Origin: Sungkyunkwania multivorans
GTDB taxonomy: Bacteria > Bacteroidota > Bacteroidia > Flavobacteriales > Flavobacteriaceae
DNA: 64,000 bases
Direction of reading: 5' to 3'
NCBI RefSeq assembly: GCF_042675645.1
Contig: NZ_JBHTJH010000004.1
Coordinates: 930,001-994,000, forward strand
Made by a program: the position numbers and the translations under genes. This document shows positions 41,650 to 51,309 of this stretch, one piece after another (the first letter of the stretch is position 1; the number at the start of each line of letters is the position of its first letter). Below the pieces are notes generated by a model that searched no databases, was not told where the DNA came from, and was given only the letters and a program-made list of their open reading frames with translations.

Positions 41650-43425
41650 ATGCCTAAAATAAAATTACCAGAACATCCCAAAGAATCAAAATCTAGGGGA
41701 AAAGTGACCATGGCGAAGGCCTTCAAGACCATCATCTGGCCCAGAAGGAACCTTATTTTCATAGGATTGATTCTTATCGTTATCAGTAGGCTGGCAAGTC
41801 TTGTGTTGCCTTGGAAAAGTAAAGCTTTGTTAGACGAGGTGATCCCGAGCAGGGATTTTATGGCCCTGAGGAACTTGTTGATGCTGGTAGGTGTTGCATT
41901 GTTGGTTCAAGCAATTACCTCCTTTTTACTCACCCGTATTCTTAGTGTACAGGCGCAATATTTGATATCGGAGTTCCGAGCGCAGGTACAGAAGAAAGTA
42001 TTGTCATTACCGATCAGTTTCTTCGACAATACGAAATCGGGCGCTTTGGTCTCTCGAATTATGACCGATGTAGAGGGCGTTCGTAATTTGATCGGAACAG
42101 GATTGGTGCAGTTGGTAGGTGGCACGATCACCGCTGTGATCTCATTGGTACTTTTGATCAATATCAATGCCTGGATGACCTTATTTGTATTTATACCAGT
42201 CTCTATCTTTGGCATTGTCGCGCTCAAGGCATTTAAATATATACGTCCCATCTTTAGAAATAGAGGAAAGATCAATGCCGAAGTTACAGGGCGTCTTACC
42301 GAAACACTTGCAGGCGTAAGGGTCATAAAGGGATTCAATGCCGAGGCTCAGGAGAACGCCACCTTTGAAGAAGGTGTTCATCGTTTGTTCCAAAATGTGA
42401 AAAAGAGCCTTACGGCCACCGCCTTGATGACCAGCTCTTCGACCTTTTTATTAGGATTGGCCTCTTTGGGTATCATGGGCATCGGGGGCTATTATATGAT
42501 GAATGACGAAATGTCCACGGGTGATTTTCTTTCCTTCACCTTGCTGCTTGGCTTTATGATTGCCCCTATTGTGCAAATGAGCAATATTGGAAGTCAGCTC
42601 ACCGATGCACTCGCGGGCTTGGACCGTACCGAGGAATTGATGAATATGACTCCCGAGGAGGAACTAATGGATCGAAAAATAATACTGAACGGTATAAAAG
42701 GAGATCTTGCCTTCGAGAATATCTCGTTTTCCTATGAGGAAGGTAAACAGGTGCTACATAACATCAATTTTAAGGCTGAGGCTGGAAATGTGATCGCATT
42801 GGTGGGAAGTTCAGGTTCTGGAAAATCGACCATCGCGGGTCTATCGGCCTCTTTTCTAAATCCTGTAGAAGGGAAGGTGTATATCGATGGTATCGATCTT
42901 TCTACGGTAAAGTTGAGTAGTTATAGAAAACATTTGGGCGTTGTATTACAAGATGAGTTTCTGTTTGAAGGAACCATACGGGAGAATATTCTATTTCCAA
43001 GACCTGATGCTACCGAGGAACAACTGCTAGAAGCCGTAAAAGCGGGTTATGTCAATGAGTTCACCGACCGTTTTGAAGATGGTTTGGACACCTTGATCGG
43101 AGAGCGTGGCGTAAAACTTTCTGGCGGACAGCGACAACGCATAGCGATTGCTCGTGCTATTTTGGCGGATCCCAAGATCATTATTTTGGATGAGGCCACT
43201 TCGAACTTGGATACCGAAAGCGAAGCATTGATCCAAAAAAGTTTGGCCGAGTTGGTGAAAGATAGGACAACCATTGTCATCGCTCACCGTTTAAGTACCA
43301 TAAAAAAAGCAAATAAGATATTGGTCATAGAGGCTGGGACGATTGCCGAAGAGGGTACCCACGACCAATTGATCGCCAAGGAAGGTCGGTATTATGACCT
43401 TTATACCTATCAGGCAAAGATTTAA
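41650..43425 (+). CDS. ABC exporter, fused membrane and ATPase domains (MsbA-like)
   Basis: 591 aa. Six-helix ABC_membrane domain (about 28-325) and C-terminal ATPase (about 355-590) with Walker A GSSGSGKST, signature LSGGQRQR, Walker B IIILDEATSNLDTES and H-loop AHRLST. Forms a homodimer or heterodimer that exports lipids, peptides or drugs; substrate cannot be told. Separate from the LolD/FtsX pair just upstream. Confidence 0.93.
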   Translation: MPKIKLPEHPKESKSRGKVTMAKAFKTIIWPRRNLIFIGLILIVISRLASLVLPWKSKALLDEVIPSRDFMALRNLLMLVGVALLVQAITSFLLTRILSVQAQYLISEFRAQVQKKVLSLPISFFDNTKSGALVSRIMTDVEGVRNLIGTGLVQLVGGTITAVISLVLLININAWMTLFVFIPVSIFGIVALKAFKYIRPIFRNRGKINAEVTGRLTETLAGVRVIKGFNAEAQENATFEEGVHRLFQNVKKSLTATALMTSSSTFLLGLASLGIMGIGGYYMMNDEMSTGDFLSFTLLLGFMIAPIVQMSNIGSQLTDALAGLDRTEELMNMTPEEELMDRKIILNGIKGDLAFENISFSYEEGKQVLHNINFKAEAGNVIALVGSSGSGKSTIAGLSASFLNPVEGKVYIDGIDLSTVKLSSYRKHLGVVLQDEFLFEGTIRENILFPRPDATEEQLLEAVKAGYVNEFTDRFEDGLDTLIGERGVKLSGGQRQRIAIARAILADPKIIILDEATSNLDTESEALIQKSLAELVKDRTTIVIAHRLSTIKKANKILVIEAGTIAEEGTHDQLIAKEGRYYDLYTYQAKI

Positions 43426-43426
43426 G

Positions 43427-43434
43427 TATATTTG
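43427..43434 (+). promoter_or_regulatory. Candidate -7 box for the DUF6090-like gene
   Basis: TATATTTG, an exact TAnnTTTG, lies 33 bp before the ATG at 43467. The -33 position lacks TTG. Confidence 0.35.
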
Positions 43435-43466
43435 GGCCTTGTCAACATTTTTTCACAGCAGCATTC

Positions 43467-44192
43467 ATGAAAATTTTTAGAAGACTTCGCCAAAAATGGA
43501 TCAAAACTGATTTTAAAAAATACTTCCTCTATGCCATTGGCGAGATCGTTCTAGTAGTCATTGGCATCTTGATCGCTTTAGGAATCAATAATCGACAAGA
43601 AGACAAACGCCTTCAAAAGTATCATAGAGATACTGCAGCACAGGTCTTGGTGCAAGTTAAGGAAGACCTTGAGCTGATCAAGGACTTTAGAGAGAACGAC
43701 ATTTATGAGTTAGAGCACAATTTTTTGCGCTATTTTGATAGAGCGCACGACACCTTGCGAACAAGCCCGGAAAAAGTCGTCTCCTTGATGTTTTCAATCG
43801 CTAACTTGGAAGTCAGCGACCGGGCTACGGTGCTTATAGACAATGCCGATCTCCGTAATTCAGAATATGAAAACATCCTTATCGATATAGCGCAGACCTA
43901 TAAGAAACACTTAAAACCGCTCTATGGTATGGATGAGATCTTGTTGCTCACCATCGGCGAAAACTTAGAATATCTTAGAAACCAAGTCCCTTGGTTCGAA
44001 GACTTGATGATCGATCTTCGATGTAATTATGATTGTCAGGTGTTTATTAAGACCGATCAAAGTTACCGAAATCGCATGGCCAATATGCGATTTACATATA
44101 TTCATGGTTATGGAGGTATTGTAGAAAATTTTTATGACAATCTTAAAGCACGTGAGAAAGAACTCTCTGCATTTTTACATCAAAAAAACTAG
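43467..44192 (+). CDS. DUF6090-like membrane-anchored protein
   Basis: 241 aa. N-terminal signature FKKYFLYAIGEIVLVVIGILIALGINN: one membrane helix (about 22-44) with a conserved Gly-Glu, as in the large flavobacterial DUF6090 family. The rest is a helical soluble domain facing the periplasm. Function unknown. Its last codons form one arm of the convergent gene's terminator. Confidence 0.8.
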   Translation: MKIFRRLRQKWIKTDFKKYFLYAIGEIVLVVIGILIALGINNRQEDKRLQKYHRDTAAQVLVQVKEDLELIKDFRENDIYELEHNFLRYFDRAHDTLRTSPEKVVSLMFSIANLEVSDRATVLIDNADLRNSEYENILIDIAQTYKKHLKPLYGMDEILLLTIGENLEYLRNQVPWFEDLMIDLRCNYDCQVFIKTDQSYRNRMANMRFTYIHGYGGIVENFYDNLKAREKELSAFLHQKN

Positions 44193-44218
44193 GCGCCTCC
44201 TTGAGAAGCCCCTAGTTT
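44182..44218 (-). terminator. Intrinsic terminator for the DUF779 gene, overlapping the convergent CDS end
   Basis: AAACTAGG (44186-44193) and CCTAGTTT (44211-44218) pair; on the minus strand the stem runs into seven Ts (A-run 44182-44188). The left arm includes the TAG stop of the plus-strand gene. Confidence 0.7.
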
Positions 44219-44260
44219 CAATGACTGAAGAAAATGATCGTCCGTATCAGATCAAGGCGG

Positions 44261-44623
44261 TCATATGAGTTCTTTTAAATCCCTTTGCTCTATTTCGGTA
44301 AAGAGCCTCGATTTGGTAACAAATCGTAATCCCATTGGAATTTCCAATGAAAAACTGGCACCTCTTCCTTTGGTGACATCGATCGTGAGATGCGTATGCT
44401 TCCAATACTCATACTGGTCGCTGCTCATATAAAAGTCACAGTCGTGAATGGTTCCCAAATGCACATCCGTTTCGTTGATCAGCAGTTCGCCCTCGGGCAA
44501 ACACATTGGCGAAGAGCCGTCGCAACACCCCCCGCTTTGATGAAACATGAGCGGGCCATGTGTGGACCTCAATTCATCAACGACCCGCTTTGCATCTTCT
44601 GTTATTGTTACACGTGCTACCAT
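44261..44623 (-). CDS. DUF779-family protein
   Basis: 120 aa. Cysteine-rich centre FHQSGGCCDGSSPMC (about 28-42), GDxHLG-like strand and YWKHTHLTIDV, the family signature. DUF779 genes regularly accompany aldehyde dehydrogenase genes; here the start lies 1 bp after the ALDH stop. Role unknown, perhaps metal or cofactor-related. ATG at 44623 is preferred over 44644, which would overlap the ALDH gene. Confidence 0.9.
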   Translation of the reverse strand: MVARVTITEDAKRVVDELRSTHGPLMFHQSGGCCDGSSPMCLPEGELLINETDVHLGTIHDCDFYMSSDQYEYWKHTHLTIDVTKGRGASFSLEIPMGLRFVTKSRLFTEIEQRDLKELI

Positions 44624-44624
44624 C

Positions 44625-46148
44625 TTAGAAGAATCCCATTGCATTCTTATCGTGCGATATCAACATGTTCTTGGTCTGGCGATAGTGGTTCAGCATCATT
44701 TTATGATTTTCTCTACCGATACCTGATTTTTTGTAGCCTCCAAAGGGTGCATGGGCGGGATAGAGGTGATAACAATTCACCCATACACGACCCGCTTCTA
44801 CCATTCTTGATACCTGATATGCTTGGTGCGTATCTCGCGTCCAAACACCAGCTCCAAGACCGTACAATGTATCATTGGCGATCGCTATGGCATCCGCTTC
44901 ATCCTTGAAGGTCGTGACACAAACTACCGGTCCAAATATCTCTTCTTGGAAAACTCGCATCTTATTGTTGCCTTTCAAAATGGTTGGTTCGATATAATAT
45001 CCTCCTTCCAACCCTTCGTTGTAAGCGGCTTTTCCTCCTGCAAGCACTTCACAGCCTTCTTCTTTTCCAATATCCAAGTAGTTAAGGATCTTTTCATATT
45101 GATCATTAGAGGCCTGGGCTCCCATCATCGTTTCTGGATCCAATGGGTGGCCGAGCTTTATGGCCTTGGTACGTTCGATGACACGTTCAATGAATTTGTC
45201 ATAAATGCTTTCTTGAATGAGCATCCTAGAAGGACAGGTGCAGACCTCTCCTTGGTTTAAGGCATACATTACCGCACCCTCTACACATTTATCCAAGAAA
45301 GCATCATCTCTATCCATAATACTTTCAAAGAAGATGTTGGGCGATTTTCCACCTAATTCTAAAGTGACGGGAGTAATGTTCTTTGATGCGTATTGCATGA
45401 TCAATTGTCCAGTCGTAGTCTCTCCGGTGAATGCTACTTTACTGATGCGTGGACTGGAAGCCAATGGCTTACCCGCTTCAATTCCGAAGCCGTTTACCAC
45501 GTTCAGCACACCGTCTGGTAGAATTCCTTCGATGAGTTCCATGAGGATCATGATTCCCACAGGTGTCTGCTCAGCAGGTTTTAATACCACACAGTTTCCT
45601 GCTGCAAGCGCCGGCGCCACCTTCCATGCGGCCATTAACAATGGGAAATTCCATGGAATGATCTGTCCGACAACCCCTAGAGGTTCTTTGATATTCATAG
45701 AGATCGTAAATTCATCGAGCTCGCTAACGCTTCCTTCCTCAGCTCTGATGACCCCAGCGAAATATCTGAAGTGATCGATGGCAAGGGGTAGGTCGGCCGC
45801 CGTGGTCTCTCGGATGGCTTTACCATTGTCCCAAGTTTCGGCACGGGCCAACGCTTCGAGGTTTTGTTCCATCACATCAGCGATCTTCAATAACATATTG
45901 CTGCGGGTGGTTGCCGAAGAGGTATTCCATGACGGAGCTGCCTTCCATGCTGCATCGATCGCAAGTTCGATATCTTCTGCTGTAGAGCGGGCGATCTTGG
46001 TAAAGCTGGTTCCATCTACTGGAGAGATATTGTCAAAGTATTGGCCCTTTGTTGGAGCTACCCATTTTCCTCCGATATAGTTTTCATATTGACTCTTAAA
46101 TTGGGGGCGTTTGTAGGTCTTCTGCCCTGTAGTTTTTACGTTACCCAT
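44625..46148 (-). CDS. NAD(P)-dependent aldehyde dehydrogenase
   Basis: 507 aa. Catalytic Cys303 (GEVCTC) and general base Glu264 (LELGGKSP); cofactor motif IIPWNFPL near 163-170 and FTGETTTG near 240. The AldB/ExaC-like branch fits its length and its DUF779 neighbour; such enzymes oxidise acetaldehyde and similar aldehydes. The doublet Cys303/Cys305 is typical of this branch. Confidence 0.95.
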   Translation of the reverse strand: MGNVKTTGQKTYKRPQFKSQYENYIGGKWVAPTKGQYFDNISPVDGTSFTKIARSTAEDIELAIDAAWKAAPSWNTSSATTRSNMLLKIADVMEQNLEALARAETWDNGKAIRETTAADLPLAIDHFRYFAGVIRAEEGSVSELDEFTISMNIKEPLGVVGQIIPWNFPLLMAAWKVAPALAAGNCVVLKPAEQTPVGIMILMELIEGILPDGVLNVVNGFGIEAGKPLASSPRISKVAFTGETTTGQLIMQYASKNITPVTLELGGKSPNIFFESIMDRDDAFLDKCVEGAVMYALNQGEVCTCPSRMLIQESIYDKFIERVIERTKAIKLGHPLDPETMMGAQASNDQYEKILNYLDIGKEEGCEVLAGGKAAYNEGLEGGYYIEPTILKGNNKMRVFQEEIFGPVVCVTTFKDEADAIAIANDTLYGLGAGVWTRDTHQAYQVSRMVEAGRVWVNCYHLYPAHAPFGGYKKSGIGRENHKMMLNHYRQTKNMLISHDKNAMGFF

Positions 46149-46450
46149 AATAAATAGTTTTTTGGTTATTGATTAATTACTAAAAGAAATTGGTGTCTAG
46201 TCTAGCTAGTTGGAGAGCACTCCCGAAAAATGCAATTCAGAAGATCATCGTATTCTTCTTGAAAAGCAAAAAGATGGACTGTCACATCTTTTAAAAGATA
46301 CGATTTTTTAGCCTGAAAATCAAGTAAATAACATGATGACATCCAAAAATTATATGCATTTTTGAGGAGACCGACGTTTCGATGGACTGTGGACGGTACG
46401 TATTCGATTTGGTATGGATATTTCCTATATTTAAGGTTCAAAATATACGC
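46149..46450. other. Divergent intergenic region, about 300 bp
   Basis: Separates aldehyde dehydrogenase (minus) from the cupin gene (plus). A TATATTTA close to the -7 consensus occurs about 20 bp upstream of the cupin ATG. No small ORF or hairpin of note. Confidence 0.4.
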
Positions 46451-46816
46451 ATGATAAAAAAAGTGAATTGGGACGAGGTTCCCACCGAACAAGTGACTCC
46501 AAAGATGCAACGCAAGCTCGTTTATGGCGATAAGGTGATGGTGGCCAAAATGAGGTTCAAAGATGGTTTTTTGGTTCCTTTACATAGCCATGTCAACGAA
46601 CAAGTAACACAGGTATTGTCTGGCACCATTCGATTCTGGTTTGGTGAGAACAAAGAGAAAGTGGTGGATCTGCACGCTGGTGACGTGGTGGTGATTCCAG
46701 CGAATCTCCCTCACGAGGCATTGATGATCGGAGACGTTGAGGAGATAGACACTTGGTCTCCTATTCGCGAAGATTGGTTGGATGGCACTGATGATTATCT
46801 GAGAAGTAACGATTAA
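46451..46816 (+). CDS. Cupin-domain protein
   Basis: 121 aa small beta-barrel. Cupin motif 1 GFLVPLHSHVNEQVTQVLSG (about 40-58; metal ligands His46, His48, Glu51) and motif 2 HAGDVVVIPANLPHEA. Ligand unknown. It is followed 2 bp later by the SDR gene, so the two likely work together. ATG at 46451 preferred; an in-frame start at 46382 would add an unconserved tail. Confidence 0.85.
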   Translation: MIKKVNWDEVPTEQVTPKMQRKLVYGDKVMVAKMRFKDGFLVPLHSHVNEQVTQVLSGTIRFWFGENKEKVVDLHAGDVVVIPANLPHEALMIGDVEEIDTWSPIREDWLDGTDDYLRSND

Positions 46817-46818
46817 CG

Positions 46819-47583
46819 ATGGATTTAGGATTAAAAGGAAAAGTTGCTTTTGTGGCAGCCTCTAGTCAAGGTTTAGGAAAAAGTGTGGCCGTGGAGTTGG
46901 CTAGGGAAGGAGCAAGCGTGATTATTTGTGGTAGAAACCAACGGCTGCTGGATGAGACCAAGCTTGAGATCGCCGTATTGAATGACGGCAAGGTGATTGC
47001 TATCAATGGCGACCTAACTTCCGCGAATGACCGCGAACGCATAGTAGAAGAAACACTGTCACATTTTAAGAAGGTCGATATTCTTGTGACCAATACGGGT
47101 GGTCCACCAGCTGGGAAGTTCGAAGAATTAAGTCAGGAAGACTGGGATGATACGTACGAACTGTTATTGGCCAGCACCGTTTCTTTGGTCAGAAGTTTTT
47201 TGCCAGGGATGAGATCGCAATCTTGGGGAAGGATCATTTCGATCACCTCTCAAGCTGTGAAACAACCAGTGGAGAATTTGATCTTGTCAAACTCGGTTAG
47301 AGCGTCGGTAGTGGGTTTGATGAAAACATTGGCCAGCGAGCTCGGACCTTATAATATCACCGTGAATAATGTGATGCCAGGATACACAGAAACCAATCGA
47401 TTGAAGAAATTGATACAGGCTGATCCATCTGTTGCCAATGCTGTAGATGAAATACCTCTAAAACGCTTTGGGAAACCTGAGGAGTTTGCCGCTGCCGTCA
47501 CTTTCCTGGCCAGCGAGCGGGCAAGTTATATCACCGGCACTTCTCTGGCGGTCGATGGTGGTTGGGTGAAGAGTATTTTATAG
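46819..47583 (+). CDS. SDR-family protein with degenerate active site
   Basis: 254 aa. Rossmann motif AASSQGLGKS (about 13-22), NTGG at 92-95. The usual YxxxK pair is replaced: the aligned positions read Ser157-x-x-x-Arg161 within LSNSVRASVVG. This occurs in a recognised SDR subgroup annotated as FabG-like. It may be a non-classical reductase or non-catalytic. Directly behind the cupin gene. Confidence 0.88.
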   Translation: MDLGLKGKVAFVAASSQGLGKSVAVELAREGASVIICGRNQRLLDETKLEIAVLNDGKVIAINGDLTSANDRERIVEETLSHFKKVDILVTNTGGPPAGKFEELSQEDWDDTYELLLASTVSLVRSFLPGMRSQSWGRIISITSQAVKQPVENLILSNSVRASVVGLMKTLASELGPYNITVNNVMPGYTETNRLKKLIQADPSVANAVDEIPLKRFGKPEEFAAAVTFLASERASYITGTSLAVDGGWVKSIL

Positions 47584-47703
47584 CTAATGCTATTCTCACG
47601 GACCAACTGTAAAGTTTTAATTGCAAACGTCACAAACAACATTCGTCATTTTCTTTATGCTATCTTTACTCGTCATTAGCATTTCCATCATATAAAAGAA
47701 CCG

Positions 47704-48624
47704 ATGCCAAAATCTTCGAATACGGTATTCATCATCCTTGCTTTTATTGCCATTTACGTCATTTTGGGGTCAACCTATCTTCTGAATAAGATCGCGGTGA
47801 CCGAACTGCCTCCTTTTATGCTGGCTGGTATCCGATTTGTGGTTGCAGGGATTGTTATTTTTGGAATCTGCAAAATAATGAGCATCACTATCATCATAAG
47901 TTCTCGACAGCTTTTGAATACGATTTTTGCTGGTTTTTTGTTCCTGACCTTAGGAAATGGGTTGGCAGTTTGGGCGCTTCAATATATCGACAGTGGATTT
48001 GCAGCTCTAGAGATTTCTGCTCAACCACTCATTGTATTATTGCTGATGCGCCTCTTACAGGGTAAAAAAATACAAGCGATGTCGGTAGTAGGTGTGATTC
48101 TCGGAGCGATTGGCATCTATCTGCTGGTGAGTCAAAAACAATTGATCACTAAAGAGGGTTCGATCATGGGCATGTTGATGATCTTTGTATGCATGTTGAG
48201 TTGGGGATATGGTAGCCTCTTTGTTGGAAAGGCCGACCTTCCAAGTAACTACTTTGTAAATACAGCTTACCAGATGGTTTTTGGTGGGGCCATGATGCTC
48301 TTGCTAAGCCCGATGCTAGGAGAACAATGGAGTTCTCCAATTGTATGGAGTACTACAACGCTATGGGCGATGCTTTTATTGATCGTCTTTGGAAGCATCG
48401 TTGCCTTCACATCATTTAATTACTTGCTAAAGACGGTCTCGCCTGAAAAAGTAGCGACTTCCACTTATGTGAATCCAATAATAGCGCTGTTGTTGGGATG
48501 GTATTTTTTGAATGAAGAAATTACCTTACAGTCCGTGATTGCTGCGATCGTCCTACTTACAGGAGTATATTTTATCAACACTAAAAAGAAATGGGTCGCT
48601 CGACCGAGATATAGAAACCGATAA
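47704..48624 (+). CDS. EamA/DMT-family transporter
   Basis: 306 aa with about ten hydrophobic segments in two EamA repeats (about 10-140 and 155-292). First repeat opens FIAIYVILGSTYLLNKIAV; the second ends NPIIALLLGWYFLNEEI. Probably exports small metabolites; substrate unknown. Confidence 0.9.
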   Translation: MPKSSNTVFIILAFIAIYVILGSTYLLNKIAVTELPPFMLAGIRFVVAGIVIFGICKIMSITIIISSRQLLNTIFAGFLFLTLGNGLAVWALQYIDSGFAALEISAQPLIVLLLMRLLQGKKIQAMSVVGVILGAIGIYLLVSQKQLITKEGSIMGMLMIFVCMLSWGYGSLFVGKADLPSNYFVNTAYQMVFGGAMMLLLSPMLGEQWSSPIVWSTTTLWAMLLLIVFGSIVAFTSFNYLLKTVSPEKVATSTYVNPIIALLLGWYFLNEEITLQSVIAAIVLLTGVYFINTKKKWVARPRYRNR

Positions 48625-48721
48625 TTATCTGATTTTTAAATTAATAGATAATTTATTTTTAAGAGACGAGAGGATTATTCCGTAACTTTATAAGGATTCA
48701 AAACATTTAAAACCAATTATT

Positions 48722-48931
48722 ATGAGTGATCATGTTTATAAGTCCATTGAGATTACGGGCACGTCCCAGGAGAGTTTTGGACATGCTGTAGAGAATGCTG
48801 TTGCCAGAGCATCTAAGACCATTGATAATCTGCGGTGGTTTCAGGTTATCGACACAAGAGGATCTATCGAAGACGGTAAAATAAATCGATGGCAGGTTAC
48901 CGCAAAACTCGGCTTTACCATGAAAGAATGA
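48722..48931 (+). CDS. Dodecin
   Basis: 69 aa. Flavin/CoA-binding dodecamer. Motifs VYKSIEITGTSQESF, AVARASKTIDNLRWFQV and KINRWQVTAKLGF; the Trp in NLRWF stacks flavin in known dodecins. A TAACTTTA box 32 bp upstream may be the -7 element. A long perfect hairpin follows. Confidence 0.92.
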   Translation: MSDHVYKSIEITGTSQESFGHAVENAVARASKTIDNLRWFQVIDTRGSIEDGKINRWQVTAKLGFTMKE

Positions 48932-48973
48932 CCGACGATAATTGATAGGAGGGAAGAAGATATTACACCATTG

Positions 48974-49007
48974 AAAATGCCCATGCAAATTTGTGCATGG
49001 GCATTTT
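48974..49007. terminator. Long perfect bidirectional terminator
   Basis: AAAATGCCCATGCA (48974-48987) and TGCATGGGCATTTT (48994-49007) form a 14-bp perfect stem. It sits between the dodecin gene and the convergent 57-aa gene and can serve both strands. Confidence 0.9.
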
Positions 49008-49037
49008 CCACTAACTTAATTAGCTAGTAATAAATTC

Positions 49038-49211
49038 TTATTGCAGTTGCTCTTCTTGAAATTGTCTCCATGAAAAGTATGCTGTTGTTAGCACTCCGAT
49101 AATCACCAGATATTGCAATACAGAATTTACAGATGGTTGCAGAATGTCTGCAAGTGTTATAAACCCTAATATTGCCGTGGCAATGAGCGCCCGTCGAATA
49201 TTAGTTGTCAT
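49038..49211 (-). CDS. Small membrane protein (57 aa)
   Basis: Reads MTTNIRRALIATAILGFITLADIL at the start, then a second hydrophobic stretch VLQYLVIIGVLTTAYFSW and a polar end RQFQEEQLQ. Two membrane segments joined by a short loop. It lies 53 bp after the stop of the MscS gene on the same strand and ends 31 bp before a terminator, so it is probably co-transcribed with the channel. Function unknown. Confidence 0.65.
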   Translation of the reverse strand: MTTNIRRALIATAILGFITLADILQPSVNSVLQYLVIIGVLTTAYFSWRQFQEEQLQ

Positions 49212-49264
49212 TATGTTATATTTTAAAATTAATAAATGTATTGAAGTAAGATCACTTCATCATA

Positions 49265-50164
49265 TTAGTTATACACCAGCTCTTCTTTGTTGGCCTTCAT
49301 CATAGCAAGTGGTGTTTCAAATTGTAAGGTTCGAATTGGGAAAGGTATATTGATATCAGCCTTGTCAAAAGCTTTCTTAATTTCAACAATAGCTTTACTT
49401 TTGGCCTTGATTCTGTCCAAACCACTTTGTCCTTCGATCCAAAATCGAGTGATAAAGTTGATTGAACTATCTCCAAATTCCGTATAGAAAAAGTCAATTT
49501 CCTTTCCAATTTTCTCTTGATCGAAATTCTCAGCAATCGTTTTTGTGGTCAATTCTTGAACGTTGTCCAAATCTGAGTCATAACCTACTCCGCATTCGAT
49601 CACTACCCGCATTTGCGTGGTGAGTGAATAATTCTTGAATGGATTTTCAAGAATGGTCTTATTTGGAATCACTACGACATTGTTATCTGCCTCTTTTAGT
49701 ACGAAATAATTTAAATTGATATCGGTCACCTCTCCAGCAAAGCCATTGGTCTCTATCCAGTTCCCCAATTGTATATTTTTCCGAAAGGATAATACGATAC
49801 CAGAGATGGTGTTTGATAGCGTTCCTTGAAGCGCTAATCCTATGACGAGTCCAGAGATACCAGCACCTGTTAAAAGTCCAGTAAGCGTCTTTCCTAAGTT
49901 GAGTGCTCCGAGCGCCAAGAATAGGCCGGCTAGTACCACTATTACCGAAGCTGCTCTTGCTATCAACTTTGTAACCGATGTTTGTTTAATTCGCTTATAT
50001 GTCAGTTTGAGCGTAATGTTATAAACCAGTTTAGATAGCAGGAAAGCTGATATAAGTACTGTTAGCGCTATGGCTAAGTTTGGAATATTTTCTATGAATA
50101 GCCCCCACCAAGCTTCCAATTTGCTTGTGATGGTCTCGGCGGGTGCTTCTAATTGTAGTTGCAT
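49265..50164 (-). CDS. Small-conductance mechanosensitive channel (MscS family)
   Basis: 299 aa. Three membrane segments; the pore-lining third helix TLTGLLTGAGISGLVIGLALQGTLSN (split here near residues 95-120) has the Gly/Ala pattern of MscS TM3, followed by the beta domain GNWIETNGFAGEVTDINL and VVVIPNKTILENPFKNYS. Protects against hypo-osmotic shock. Followed by the 57-aa membrane protein. Confidence 0.93.
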   Translation of the reverse strand: MQLQLEAPAETITSKLEAWWGLFIENIPNLAIALTVLISAFLLSKLVYNITLKLTYKRIKQTSVTKLIARAASVIVVLAGLFLALGALNLGKTLTGLLTGAGISGLVIGLALQGTLSNTISGIVLSFRKNIQLGNWIETNGFAGEVTDINLNYFVLKEADNNVVVIPNKTILENPFKNYSLTTQMRVVIECGVGYDSDLDNVQELTTKTIAENFDQEKIGKEIDFFYTEFGDSSINFITRFWIEGQSGLDRIKAKSKAIVEIKKAFDKADINIPFPIRTLQFETPLAMMKANKEELVYN

Positions 50165-50203
50165 GTGCTAATTTTAAGTTAATAATGTTAGTTACGTCCT
50201 ATA

Positions 50204-50707
50204 TTAGGATTTTACCATGGTGCTATTCAATTGTTGTGTAGTTTCCTTGGTCCATGCATTTAACATCCAACTAGCTTTCTCCATCTCTCTAATGTAGGCT
50301 CCTAACATATCGATGGTTCCTTCATCTCCAATCTCATTGGCACGGTCGATAATTACCTTCATTTGTGCCAGTAAAATACGATGGTCATTGATGATCGAGG
50401 TTACCATTTCTGTATCTGTTTTTAAAGGACTTTCCTCTTTTATGTCTGAGATCTCTAGATAATCACTATATCTACTTACTGGGTGATATTGCAAGGTTAA
50501 AATCCGTTCTGCAATTTCGTCGATTTTTACACGAGCATCATTGTAGAGTTCCTCAAATTGATCATGGAGGTCAAAAAAGTTTTTACCCAATATGTTCCAA
50601 TGGAAATTTCTCAACTTTTGATAGTATAAGTGGTAATCAGCCAATAAGGTGTTGAGTCCTGTTACAACAGGTAATAATTGTTTGTCATTCATGTTCAAAT
50701 AATTCAT
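50204..50707 (-). CDS. Dps-family ferritin-like protein (copy 1)
   Basis: 167 aa, four-helix ferritin-like. Ferroxidase ligands in LRNFHWNI and FDLHDQFEELYNDARVKIDEIAERI. Dodecameric cage that stores iron and protects DNA from peroxide. 39 bp upstream of the MscS gene on the same strand. A second Dps lies at 51693. Confidence 0.93.
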   Translation of the reverse strand: MNYLNMNDKQLLPVVTGLNTLLADYHLYYQKLRNFHWNILGKNFFDLHDQFEELYNDARVKIDEIAERILTLQYHPVSRYSDYLEISDIKEESPLKTDTEMVTSIINDHRILLAQMKVIIDRANEIGDEGTIDMLGAYIREMEKASWMLNAWTKETTQQLNSTMVKS

Positions 50708-51309
50708 GATTGTTAGTTTTTAAAGATTAATATTTTGATTTTTAGCAACGCTTAAGCTGAAAAGGGAGGACCCCTAAGAGAACTCAAAAAGTAAAAAAGC
50801 CGCTGCTTTCGATAGTAATTCTGAATAATTACACTAGTAATATAAGGCTGAGAAGGCTTTTGTCAAGGCCTTTAACGAGGTTTAACCCTATTTAAGAAGT
50901 TTTAACATAATAAGTGTTAAAATTGTAAGGGTTTTGTTAACATATTTATGAAGGTGAACACACTAATTTTTCGCTGGAAGCCTTTATTTTTCCACATGTC
51001 TGTGCAAAAGCAGTCACAAAAAGATACTGTATAATGCAATCTTAAAAAAGTAAGAAATTAGTTTAACTACCTGAGTAGATCATAATATAGGACACTTATC
51101 AGAATAATATAGATGCCAAATAGTATTCTTCTGTGTTCAACAATAAAATATTCAAATTTCCTTAGCGTAATTTTTGTAAACATATATTCCCGATGTTATA
51201 GTTATCGAGAACATTTACGTAAACATGTTGATAAGGGTTTCCTTTTTATTTGAATCTTTTAGAACCATGGGCTACTTTTCTTCGTAGATATGCGTAGAGC
51301 GATGAATCT
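50708..51309. other. About 600 bp noncoding region between dps and the 94-aa gene
   Basis: Strongly AT-rich with no ORF longer than a few codons on either strand that looks coding. It should hold the dps promoter (minus) and that of the 94-aa gene (plus, near TTTATTTGAATC around 51248). No clear operator palindrome was recognised. Confidence 0.5.

Noticed and set aside
44390..44908. 172-codon open frame opposite the ALDH and DUF779 genes
   Set aside because: Antisense shadow of two strongly supported genes; no protein-like features.
46202..46510. 102-codon open frame on the minus strand upstream of aldehyde dehydrogenase
   Set aside because: Overlaps the start of the cupin gene, has irregular composition and no recognisable domain.
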